A stretch of 64,000 bases of DNA from an uncultured Phycisphaerales bacterium (GTDB lineage: Bacteria; Planctomycetota; Phycisphaerae; WQYP01): contig CAIMWO010000038.1 in assembly GCA_903845195.1 (NCBI GenBank), forward strand, positions 1-64,000, given 5' to 3'. The notes beneath the pieces were generated by a model. The model worked only from the letters and a program-made list of their open reading frames with translations. It was not told where the DNA came from and did no database searches. This document shows positions 33,814-41,501 of the stretch, one piece after another (positions within the stretch are counted from its first letter, which is position 1; each line of letters opens with the position of its first letter). The position numbers and the translations under genes were made by a program.

Positions 33814-34563
33814 CTACTTTCCGGCGACCAAGACCAGGTCGACGCTCTTCTGGCGATCATAGGGTTGATCCTGATAGCCGCCGAAGACACTGGTGCGAGC
33901 GGCTCCATACTCCCGCATCAGACGCTCCATGTTGGCCACTTCCAGCCCAAGTAAGGGCACGCATGTTGAGCGTATTTTCGTATCCCCTTCTAATAAGCTC
34001 ACAAGGAGTTCGATGTACGCCCGGTCGCGGCAGCGATGCACACCCTTGACGATCAGCGCAGATCCCTCCGGCAGAGTCGTCCGCACGCTCTTCTGCCAGA
34101 CACATGGCCCATCGGGCATAGCCCACACGTTGAGGACGTGTACGACGACGACTCCGCCGCGGCGCACGCCTGCCAGCATCTGGCGTATAGCCTCGTGGAC
34201 CGTCGCCATGTCAGGCGCCAGAGCCAGCGAATTGCCCACGCATACTGCCGCATCGAATGAGCTGCCGGAATCGATAGCCTGATCGTACCCGCGTACGGTC
34301 CAGGATAGACCTGGTGGTTCACCAAAACCGGCTCGCGCCTGGGCGATCATATTCGGGCTGAGGTCCGCGCCTTCGACTTGCAGACCCCATGAATGGAACA
34401 TGGATGCGTGGTGCCCTGTGCCGCAGGCCACGTCGATCACGCGCTTGGCGCCGACTCGTTCAAAGTGCCGACGGTAGAAGGGCGCTTCGTGCGCCAATCG
34501 CTTGGGCCAGTCGATGATGGACTCAAAGACATCGGTCAGATCGTTGAAGGCTCCGCGGCTCAT
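33814..34563 (-). CDS. Class I SAM-dependent methyltransferase
   Basis: The start is ATG 34563 with a perfect GGAGGTGATC ribosome site (the frame is open to 34590). The 249-residue protein has the SAM-binding motif I VIDVACGTGHHASMF (about residues 41-55), acidic loop VEGADLSPNMIAQAR and motif FDAAVCVGNSLAL. The substrate cannot be told. It resembles the Methyltransf_25 group acting on small molecules. It is followed by the cytochrome-b/sulfite-oxidase-like gene upstream on the same strand at 130 bp distance. Confidence 0.85.
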   Translation of the reverse strand: MSRGAFNDLTDVFESIIDWPKRLAHEAPFYRRHFERVGAKRVIDVACGTGHHASMFHSWGLQVEGADLSPNMIAQARAGFGEPPGLSWTVRGYDQAIDSGSSFDAAVCVGNSLALAPDMATVHEAIRQMLAGVRRGGVVVVHVLNVWAMPDGPCVWQKSVRTTLPEGSALIVKGVHRCRDRAYIELLVSLLEGDTKIRSTCVPLLGLEVANMERLMREYGAARTSVFGGYQDQPYDRQKSVDLVLVAGK

Positions 34564-34697
34564 GATCACCTCCATGCAACCGGCGGACACCGGTCGCCGT
34601 TCCGAGACTGCGGCTCATGCTACGATAGGATCAACGGGATAGGAAATCAGATCGACGCTGACCACACCGGGAATTGCCAGGATTGTATGGCCGTCCG

Positions 34698-36305
34698 TCA
34701 GATGTCGGCTAGGGAGTCAAAAAATACGTGGTCTTCTTGAGCACCGCCCATACCCGCCTGGACGTGACGGTAATCTTCCGCGAACTCGATGGCGGAAATC
34801 CACTTGACCATCTTGAAGCCCAGTTGGTTCTCAACCCGCAAGCGCAGCGGCGCCCCATGCACGTCGCCTAGAGGCTGGTAGTTCATCTCGTATGCCAGCA
34901 GCGTCTGAGGATACAGCATATTGGCCATGGTCTGACTGTCGTAATACTGCCCGCCGGCTTCGCCTTCGCCGAAGGAATAGAAGATGACGGCACGAGCATT
35001 CGGCTTGGGCCGAACCAGCTTCATCAGTTCGGTCATCGGCAAGCCGCCCCATTCGGCGATGCCTGACCATCCTTGGATGCAGTGGTGTAGCGTGATCTGC
35101 GTCTTCTTGGACATCGCCGCGATCTGCTCCAAGGACAACTCCACGGGGTTCGCCACCAGACCGTAAACCTTTAGCCGATAGTCGCGAAAGCCATTGGCCG
35201 CCAACGTCTTCCACTCCTCGCTGGTCGGCATCTTCCCGTTGGGCCAGAAGAACGGAGAGATATCCTCGGGCAGATACTCGGCGCAGGGGGCGTGGCGGCT
35301 GAGCAGCAGATGGAGAATGGGGTTTACAAAGGTGCCGCCAATCATCTGCACGGCGCGGGGATAGAGCCACGAAACCCAGTTGGCCCCCACATTGACACCC
35401 AGGATCACGAGCATGCCTACGATGAACAGATATACCCCTATCATGCGGCCATCGTCGGTGCCGATGGTGATGTGGTTCATGTTTCGGGCGAACCCGGTGA
35501 CGGCCACCATCGTCACGTGGGCGATGGTGAATAGCACGTATCCGCAAAGTGCCAGGAAGTGCAGCGAGCGGCCCACCTGTCGGTTACCCGGCAGATGACG
35601 ATACCAACTGAAGCGGTTGACCAGTGCCGGCGACATCGCCGGACCGGTGATGATGGACAGGGGAGCGAGAACAAATACGACGCCGAAATACGCCAACTGC
35701 TGGAGTGGATTGTAGAAATAGAAGCCATCCGGCTCCGGCGGCAGGTGGAAGGTGATGTAGTTGACCCAAACGGCCCAAGCGTCAGGAAATATGCTCCAAC
35801 TGGTTGGCACCAGCCGCCGCCATTGGTCCGTGGCAAAGAGCAACGCGATAAAGACCGTCCCGTTGAGAACCCAGAAGAGGGCGCTGACAAAATGCCAGTG
35901 GCGGGAGAGCCCCAGCGTGTGCCGACCGCCCGGCAGGCCGATCCAGGGCGTCAGGTAGCGGGCATCGTCCTTCGCGGTATACAGCCGATCACGCGGCACT
36001 TCGACGGGCGTAAAACGAACCCATTCTGTGCCCGGCGTACAGTGGACGTTCCAGTACAGGCGCGGGTGATCCATGAGGATCTGCAGGCCACTGCGGATCA
36101 GCAGGATCAGGAAAAGGAAGTTGACATAGTGGGTGACGCAAATCCAAGTGGGAAAACCATGAGGCTCGGCCATCATCTGCGGCGTCACCGCGGGATATGC
36201 CGGGAGGGGTGGACGGCCGGCCATGAGCCATTGAGCATAAGCCGCCAGCACGAGCACCGCGAGAGGGGAGATCAGGGCAAAGAGCGTCGAGAGCCGGATG
36301 CGCAT
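34698..36305 (-). CDS. Cytochrome b561-like / molybdopterin (sulfite-oxidase-type) fusion protein
   Basis: This 535-residue protein fuses two modules. The N-terminal part (to about 315) has five or six membrane spans with histidines set for haem (THYVNFLFLILLIRSGLQ, LSRHWHFVSALFWVLNG, RSLHFLALCGYVLFTIAH), as in thiosulfate reductase or formate dehydrogenase cytochrome b. The C-terminal part is an oxidoreductase molybdopterin domain (DISPFFWPNGKMPTSEEW, FRDYRLKVYGLVANPVELS, HHCIQGWSGIAEWGG with the Mo-ligand Cys, YDSQTMANMLYPQTLLAYE). Separate YedY/YedZ-type subunits are the common form. The fusion probably passes electrons from a periplasmic reductase or dehydrogenase to or from the quinone pool. 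Confidence 0.85.
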   Translation of the reverse strand: MRIRLSTLFALISPLAVLVLAAYAQWLMAGRPPLPAYPAVTPQMMAEPHGFPTWICVTHYVNFLFLILLIRSGLQILMDHPRLYWNVHCTPGTEWVRFTPVEVPRDRLYTAKDDARYLTPWIGLPGGRHTLGLSRHWHFVSALFWVLNGTVFIALLFATDQWRRLVPTSWSIFPDAWAVWVNYITFHLPPEPDGFYFYNPLQQLAYFGVVFVLAPLSIITGPAMSPALVNRFSWYRHLPGNRQVGRSLHFLALCGYVLFTIAHVTMVAVTGFARNMNHITIGTDDGRMIGVYLFIVGMLVILGVNVGANWVSWLYPRAVQMIGGTFVNPILHLLLSRHAPCAEYLPEDISPFFWPNGKMPTSEEWKTLAANGFRDYRLKVYGLVANPVELSLEQIAAMSKKTQITLHHCIQGWSGIAEWGGLPMTELMKLVRPKPNARAVIFYSFGEGEAGGQYYDSQTMANMLYPQTLLAYEMNYQPLGDVHGAPLRLRVENQLGFKMVKWISAIEFAEDYRHVQAGMGGAQEDHVFFDSLADI

Positions 36306-36337
36306 TGTGTACCGTCTTTCTCATCGACCACGGCCGT

Positions 36338-38083
36338 TCAGGTGGAGCCCGCGTCACGAAGGCACGCCTTGATCTCCTGCACCGTGCTCAATGCCAGAAT
36401 CTTCGTGGCCAGTACTTCCGCCCGATCAATGCGGGTGGAACGAATGACGTTCTTAACTTCCAGCAACTCACCAGAACCCATGCTGAGGTTTCTGAACCCT
36501 AGACCAAGCAAGAGCGCGGTGTACGCAGCGTTGCCAGCCATTTCGCCGCAGATCGAAATGTCCTTCCCACCTTCTCGGGCGATGAGCGCCAGCGACGAGA
36601 GTGCCTGCAGTACCGCCGGATGGAGGGGCTCGTAATAGGATGCCATCTCGCTGTTGGTTCGATCGGTGGTCAGAAGATACTGCACCAAGTCGTTCGTGCC
36701 GACGCTGAGAAAATCGACGTGCAGCACGAGGCGCTTGGCGAGGATGACCGCCGACGGCGTTTCGATCATCGCTCCCACCAGGATGCGGTGGTTATAGGGT
36801 TGGCCTTCGACCGCCAGTTCGGCTTTCGCCTTTTCAAGAGCCGCTTTGGCGGCGAGGAGTTCCTCCACATCACCAATCATGGGGAAAAGGACGGAAACGG
36901 GATGGGTGGCGCTTAAACGGAGAATTGCGCGCAGTTGCGTCCGCAACACCTCCGGCTGTTCCAGCAGAAGCCGAATCCCACGACGGCCCAGCGAAGGATT
37001 ATCTTCATGCGACCGTGGAAAATAGGGAAGGAGTTTGTCGCTCCCCAGGTCCAGTACACGAATGACTGTTTCCTGCGGCTTGGCGCGGTCCGCCGCGGCG
37101 CGGTACATCTGGTACTGCTCTTCTTCCGAGGGGAAACGATCCTGCACCAGGAACACAAATTCCGTGCGGTAGAGACCGATGCCGTCGGCGTTCAGCGCGG
37201 TAACTGCCAACGCGTCGGCGGCTTTACCCGCGTTGAGACGCAGTTTGATCTCCACACCATCCAACGTCAGCGCCGGTTGTTTGATGATTCCTTCCAGGGC
37301 ATGCCGATGTGCCTTGAGGTGTTCCTTCAGTTTGTCATATTCCTGGATGATTTCGCGCGATGGATTGACGAAGACACGTCCCGCCACTCCGTCCACAATA
37401 AGCCGATCGCCGGTCTGGATTCGCTTGGTGGCGTCCTGAACGTGAATGATCGCCGGGATGCCCAAGGAGCGTGCCAGAATAATCGCATGTGCCGTCTGAC
37501 CACCGCGTTCCAAGATCAACCCGCGAATCGCTTTGTGCTCCAACTGCGTGATCAGAGAGGGCAAGATCTCACTGGTGACGATAATGCTACCTTCGGGCAG
37601 GGCGGGAATTGTTCCTTCCCCGCCTCCGGCCAGAATGTTGAGCAGCCGATTGCCGACGTCACGAAAGTCCGCCGTCCGTGTTCTAAAGTGCTGGTCTTCC
37701 ATCCGCTCGAATGTCGCCGTTACCTTATCGATGACCTTCTCCACGGCGACCTCCAGGTTGACCCTCTCTGTGAGGCACACCGTTGCGATCTCAGCGCGAA
37801 ATGTCGCGTCGTGCAAGACCATGCCGTGCGCCGCGAAGATCGCCGCCGCAGGACTGCCGATCTGTTGTTCAATGTCTTGCTGCACGTCCAGTAGATTCTG
37901 CGCGGCTTCAGAAACTGCCGCGTCAAATCGCTCCATCTCTTTGGGCACATCGCCTTCGCCAATCGTGCGCCGCGGAATCAGTACCGGCGCCGCGCAAGCA
38001 CACACGAATGCCGACCCGCTGGCGGCACCGGCAGCGGCCACCTCGCCGAAGATCATCGTGGAACTGTGCGGAGCATTGGTCAT
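36338..38083 (-). CDS. ptsI: PTS enzyme I (phosphoenolpyruvate-protein phosphotransferase)
   Basis: The 581 residues match full-length enzyme I. The HPr-binding helical region comes first (AAHGMVLHDATFRAEI). The phosphohistidine site is GLILERGGQTAHAIILARSLGIPAI (His199, with TAH where TSH is usual). The PEP-binding barrel carries GIGLYRTEFVFL, VIRVLDLGSDK, VSVLFPMIGDVEELL, VDFLSVGTNDLVQYLL and catalytic Cys in DISICGEMAG. It would phosphorylate an HPr-type carrier, but no HPr or EII gene lies nearby, so a regulatory PTS is possible. The cupin gene lies 29 nt upstream on the same strand. Confidence 0.93.
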   Translation of the reverse strand: MTNAPHSSTMIFGEVAAAGAASGSAFVCACAAPVLIPRRTIGEGDVPKEMERFDAAVSEAAQNLLDVQQDIEQQIGSPAAAIFAAHGMVLHDATFRAEIATVCLTERVNLEVAVEKVIDKVTATFERMEDQHFRTRTADFRDVGNRLLNILAGGGEGTIPALPEGSIIVTSEILPSLITQLEHKAIRGLILERGGQTAHAIILARSLGIPAIIHVQDATKRIQTGDRLIVDGVAGRVFVNPSREIIQEYDKLKEHLKAHRHALEGIIKQPALTLDGVEIKLRLNAGKAADALAVTALNADGIGLYRTEFVFLVQDRFPSEEEQYQMYRAAADRAKPQETVIRVLDLGSDKLLPYFPRSHEDNPSLGRRGIRLLLEQPEVLRTQLRAILRLSATHPVSVLFPMIGDVEELLAAKAALEKAKAELAVEGQPYNHRILVGAMIETPSAVILAKRLVLHVDFLSVGTNDLVQYLLTTDRTNSEMASYYEPLHPAVLQALSSLALIAREGGKDISICGEMAGNAAYTALLLGLGFRNLSMGSGELLEVKNVIRSTRIDRAEVLATKILALSTVQEIKACLRDAGST

Positions 38084-38112
38084 CGATAAGAACTGGCCTC
38101 CTCGTTAATCGC

Positions 38113-38511
38113 TTACATACCTACCAAATGAACTGTCAGCAGCATCTCGCTTTCCTCTTCGGCCCGAACGATGTGCGGCACTCCGGAGCCCAGCACCAGC
38201 ATGTGGCCGGCGCGCAGTTCATGAACCTGTTCCCCGGCGGAGACCTTGAGTGTGCCGCGCAGTACGTGGATGTTCACGATGCCGGCGGCCCGATGCTCCG
38301 CTAACCCCGTGAATCGCTCGAAGAGGAACAAGGCGATGGTCAAGCCGCCGTCTTTGTAGAGCGTTTCCTGCCGATGCCCGCCTTCGCCGGTCTGAGGTTC
38401 GCTCCGCAAACGGGCCACGATCGCGTTCAAATCGACGGCGATTTGGGATGGCGCAAATCGAGTGTCGGGGTGCGGCCGCAACCGCGCGTCGTTTGGAGTA
38501 TCTGTTTCCAT
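38113..38511 (-). CDS. Cupin-domain protein
   Basis: The start chosen is ATG 38511 (METDTPNDA, AAAGGAT upstream), giving 132 residues. The frame is open to 38550. A single cupin barrel is seen: HRAAGIVNIHVLRGTLKV, GEQVHELRAGHMLVLGSG and VPHIVRAEEESEMLLTVHL. Histidines at the usual cupin metal positions are only partly present. The gene precedes ptsI with 29 nt between and is likely co-transcribed. It may be a sensor or a small enzyme. Nothing specifies the ligand. Confidence 0.8.
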   Translation of the reverse strand: METDTPNDARLRPHPDTRFAPSQIAVDLNAIVARLRSEPQTGEGGHRQETLYKDGGLTIALFLFERFTGLAEHRAAGIVNIHVLRGTLKVSAGEQVHELRAGHMLVLGSGVPHIVRAEEESEMLLTVHLVGM

Positions 38512-39019
38512 TGGCCAAACCATCCTTTCATTGGCAGATGGACCATTCACGCTATGGCAGATACTCTCTGCCAGTCACGCCAACCATCTCAGCCAGTTCG
38601 CAATTCCACTCTGACTATTTGGGCTGATCCGGTAAGGATCGTGCATTCAGTGATTCCAGAAGGTGTTGCGGGAGGGACCAGCCTCCGGTACCGACCGGTC
38701 GCGCAATGGTGATGATTCGTGTCCCTTCAGTCTGGATGCTGAAACGTTCGACACTCATGGCCATCGGAACACTCATGGTATGCCGTGTTGTCCGTCGGCC
38801 GCGTTATGACCCTAGGCAGGATGAATCAATTATAGGCTGCGCGTTCACGTCGCAGGAGAGCTCAAGATCATGGGAGCACCTTTGTTCAACGTAATTGTTG
38901 TGGATTAGTTGCTTGCTATTCTGCTATGGCATGGCCAAAGTCTATTGGGCGGGTGGAGCCTGGGACTATTTATTTGCTATCGACAATTCCCGGCCTATAG
39001 TGATTGGAGTAGCGGAGTG

Positions 39020-39150
39020 CGGACGAAATAGTCGCGCCTCGCCGTTGGATGACTAAACGAAGGGCAGTCCGGTGCAAGCCGGGAGGCCCGTCAAAGAGTA
39101 AGCCGATGTGGTTAGATGCCTTGGAGCATCCAGTCACGTCGGCTTTTTTT
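39020..39150 (+). ncRNA. Candidate structured 5' leader or sRNA with terminator
   Basis: A hairpin nested in GGGC...GCCC (39062-39089, inner TCCGG-TGCAAG-CCGGGA) is followed by AAAGAGTAAGCCG, then a terminator. The segment CCGGTGCAAGCCGGGAGG and CCCG-TCAA-AGAG recalls the middle of cobalamin riboswitches (CCGGTGCAAxxCCGG, CCCGCAACTG), but the conserved 3' core is not recognisable. It precedes a lipoprotein gene by about 70 bp. It could be a degenerate or unknown riboswitch, or a free small RNA. Confidence 0.35.
39100..39150 (+). terminator. Intrinsic terminator
   Basis: AAGCCGATGTG (39100-39110) pairs with CACGTCGGCTT (39135-39145) with one bulge. An inner GATGC-CTTGGA-GCATC hairpin fills the loop, and the stem runs straight into seven T residues (39144-39150). 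Confidence 0.8.
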
Positions 39151-39217
39151 GTTTTGCAGGGCGAAAGCGGCTCGCGTGGGTTGCCTGCGGCCTGCGTAAT
39201 TCATGAAGGAGTGTTCT

Positions 39218-39418
39218 ATGGTTACGACGCGGAAAGTATGGAGCACGATTGCGGTCGGAATGTTCCTGGCCTGCATCGTGGGGTGCGAAACCTCTCACAC
39301 CGAGACGACTTCGCCGACCTGGACCGGCGGGCAGAAGCACGAAGAAACCACCGTCCGGCAGAATCCGATCACGGGAACTACGACTGTCGAACATGAAAAG
39401 CAAGTGTCGAATCCCTAA
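39218..39418 (+). CDS. Small lipoprotein, 66 aa
   Basis: The start is ATG 39218 (GAAGGAG upstream). The basic leader MVTTRKVW, hydrophobic core and lipobox CIVGC (Cys near residue 24) mark a lipoprotein. The mature part is short, Thr-rich and polar, ending EHEKQVSNP. It resembles the next lipoprotein in size and in the TTVEHEK/VTVDKQK-type tail, so the two may be paralogues. Function unknown. Confidence 0.75.
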   Translation: MVTTRKVWSTIAVGMFLACIVGCETSHTETTSPTWTGGQKHEETTVRQNPITGTTTVEHEKQVSNP

Positions 39419-39476
39419 CCTGATCTGGGGCCGCGCCGATGTCTAGTGCGGCCTGTAATCCTAGAAGGAGTTTACG

Positions 39477-39683
39477 ATGCGTAGTTTTATCCTACCCATC
39501 CTGGCCTTGGCTCTGTCCCTTCCTCTCCTGGGCACACTGGGGTGCGACCGTACCGTGGAGACGACTGAAAAACAGACCAGCAGTCCCAATGGATCGAGCG
39601 TCGAGAAGAAGACGGTGACGCAGGATGCCAGCGGAAATGTCACCGTGGACAAACAAAAATCAGATTCGACGCACAACCCGTAA
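39477..39683 (+). CDS. Small lipoprotein, 68 aa
   Basis: ATG 39477 follows AAGGAGTTTACG. A signal sequence (FILPILALALSLPLLGTLGC) ends in a lipobox with Cys at about 23. The mature 45 residues are polar (TEKQTSSPNGSSVEKK, GNVTVDKQKSDS), similar in type to the preceding gene product. Planctomycete genomes often carry such tiny lipoproteins. No domain is recognised. Confidence 0.75.
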   Translation: MRSFILPILALALSLPLLGTLGCDRTVETTEKQTSSPNGSSVEKKTVTQDASGNVTVDKQKSDSTHNP

Positions 39684-39835
39684 CGGGATGCATGGCATCT
39701 GTATGGCGGTAGCCAGAAGCCGGATAGAAGAACTGTCGCCCTCGTCGAACGTGATCGCTGTGCCATGGGCGATGCTGCTCATACCCTCTGACTGCTCCGC
39801 TTTTGAAACTCTTTCGCCCACACATCGGAGGATTT

Positions 39836-40300
39836 ATGGCTAAGGAAGAACTCACTTCGGAGTTGAATATCACGCGCGAACAGATGATCCAACTGCTCAA
39901 CGAAGACCTCGCTGGCGAATACCAGGCGATCATCGCCTACATCGTCTACAGCCAGGTCCTCAAGGGCGCCGCCTACACGGACATCGCGCGGGAATTGGAG
40001 GCGCACGCCGGCGAAGAACTGGCCCACGCCATAAAGATCGCCAAACAAATTGACTACCTGGGCGGGATGCCCGCTGTGATCGCCAAACCAGTAAAGACTT
40101 CTGCGGACCCAGTCGAAATGCTGCGTGCCGATCTGGAGAATGAGCGGATCACCGTGGGACGTTATCGCCAGCGCATCCGCCAGGCCGAAGCCATGGGCGA
40201 ATTCGCGCTCAGCGAAACCTTGCGCGCCATTATCGTCCAGGAGCAGGAGCACGAAATCGATCTGAGCGCCGCGCTCGACATCAACGTACCCCGTGATTAG
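39836..40300 (+). CDS. Ferritin-like / bacterioferritin-type diiron protein
   Basis: The start is ATG 39836 after GGAGG (the frame is open to 39803). The 154 residues form a four-helix diiron pattern: LLNEDLAGEYQAIIAYIVY, IARELEAHAGEELAHAIKIA, LRADLENERITVGRYRQRI and AIIVQEQEHEIDLSAAL. The ExxH pairs (EELAH, EQEHE) are the expected ligands. It probably stores or oxidises iron or protects against peroxide, like Dps or bacterioferritin. It follows the two lipoprotein genes. Confidence 0.85.
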   Translation: MAKEELTSELNITREQMIQLLNEDLAGEYQAIIAYIVYSQVLKGAAYTDIARELEAHAGEELAHAIKIAKQIDYLGGMPAVIAKPVKTSADPVEMLRADLENERITVGRYRQRIRQAEAMGEFALSETLRAIIVQEQEHEIDLSAALDINVPRD

Positions 40301-40303
40301 TGA

Positions 40304-40405
40304 CTATCTCAAGAGGGAACCGCAGATGAACGCAGATACCTTGGATTCTTTGGTATCGATCGGCGTTCAACGGCGTTCATCTGCGGTTTCAATAGTTTGA
40401 GATAG
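40304..40405. repeat. 102-bp imperfect palindrome, MITE-like
   Basis: CTATCTCAA (40304-40312) and TTGAGATAG (40397-40405) are the outer arms. Inside them AACCGCAGATGAACGC pairs with GCGTTCATCTGCGGTT, and GATACC with GGTATC. Such long hairpins with CCGCAGATGAACGC cores occur as dispersed repeats in several bacterial groups. It lies between the ferritin-like gene and the integrase remnant. Confidence 0.7.
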
Positions 40406-40472
40406 TTTCTTAGTAGACTGCTGCGCCGTCTGCTTCTGGTAGAAGTCCGCGGCTATTTGCTCGCCGGTTTTT

Positions 40473-41066
40473 TTGCTGCGCCTGTTCGATGAAATGGCTG
40501 GCCTCGCGGCAAGCCCAATGCCCACCATCCGCATTCTTGCCGGCTATTCCAAACACCGCCGGGAGGACATCCAGCCCATTCGGCCTGACTTGGCAGCTAT
40601 TCTCCGCCCGTGGCTGTCCGGTCGTGACCCCAAGATACGACTCTGGCGGAATCTCCAACAAAGCAGCAGCATGATTCGTGAGGATCTGCTGGCCGCACGG
40701 TTGGCGTGGCTGCAGGAAGCCGAAAATGACAGTGTTGAATTGCAGCGACGAAAAGAATCGGATGTTCTGGCCTACCGCGATCGCCGGGGATTCGTTGCTG
40801 ACTTCCACGCCCTCCGACATACGTTCATCACGCAGGTGGTAAGCTCGGGTGCACCCATGAAGGCTGCCCAGGAACTGGCTCGTCATTCCACCCCGACATT
40901 AACTCTGGGCAGGTATGCGCACGCCACGATTCAGGACACGAGCCGAGCCATGAACGCCATGCCTGGCATGGCGGGTGTAGCCAAGCCCGAAAGCACCACT
41001 GGGGATACTCCTCAGAAGTTGCTTGGCGACACTCCGAAGTCGAGCTCAGGTGAGAGCACGTCGTGA
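40473..41066 (+). pseudogene. Tyrosine recombinase (integrase) C-terminal remnant
   Basis: The catalytic C-terminal half is present: the beta-hairpin Lys region AGYSKHRREDIQPIRPDL (about residues 23-40), HxxR in FHALRHTF (112-115), His in ARHSTPTL (138) and the nucleophile Tyr in GRYAHA (148). The first catalytic Arg and the whole core-binding domain are missing. No ribosome site precedes the ATG, and the frame starts beside the 40304-40405 palindrome. It was probably part of a lost mobile element. The length of 197 against about 350-400 in the family shows the truncation. Confidence 0.8.
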
Positions 41067-41501
41067 ATCGTCACTTCTCACTTTGTCTTTTGCTTTGCCT
41101 TTTGCTGTGGCCTGAGGCGGAATCAGGCGGAACGGGATGGACAAAAGTGTTCGCAGTGGAAAATACGCAAACCCTTGGGAATGCAGGATTCCCAAGGGTT
41201 TTAAGCGGAGAGATAGGGATTCTTTCTTGGGATTCCTGCTTCTCGCTTCAGAAACACGGTATTTGTATGCATTGCGTGTCTCCAGCAAGGGTTATGGAAT
41301 TACGATTCGTTACTCCAAGTTACGATTCGTTACTGTTCGTGACTCCAGAATAGGGACAGTTTTAGGGACAGTGGCCACCAAGCGTTTCTGCTGGTGGATC
41401 AAGAATATTACTCCTGACGCTACATAGGTCAAGACGAAGCAAGGAGCGGCATCGTTTTCTACGTGTTGAACAGACCACGAAGGAGGTCGGCGTTGAGGAT
41501 G
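41067..41501. other. 435-bp intergenic region
   Basis: No gene is supported. A terminator hairpin (41169-41202) and two direct copies of TTACGATTCGTTACT (about 41300 and 41317) are the only visible structures. The 96-codon frame starting at 41063 has no family features and ends in the direct repeats. Confidence 0.5.
41169..41202. terminator. Bidirectional-type terminator hairpin
   Basis: AAACCCTTGGGAAT (41169-41182) and ATTCCCAAGGGTTT (41188-41201) are perfect 14-bp arms around GCAGG. A/T ends on both sides allow action for the integrase remnant (+) and for the P-type ATPase operon (-). Confidence 0.8.

Larger units (their letters stand above)
38512..39217. other. 706-bp intergenic region with structured-RNA candidate
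   Basis: No gene is supported between the cupin gene and the first lipoprotein gene. The short frames here have no ribosome sites or motifs. The right part holds a GC-rich folded segment and a strong terminator (39020-39150). The left part (38512-39000) shows no feature that I recognise beyond the likely promoter of the cupin-ptsI pair. Confidence 0.5.

Noticed and set aside
41063-41353. A 96-codon frame with a hydrophobic start (NRHFSLCLLLCLLLW)
   Set aside because: It overlaps a perfect terminator hairpin and two direct repeats, has no ribosome site and no family resemblance.
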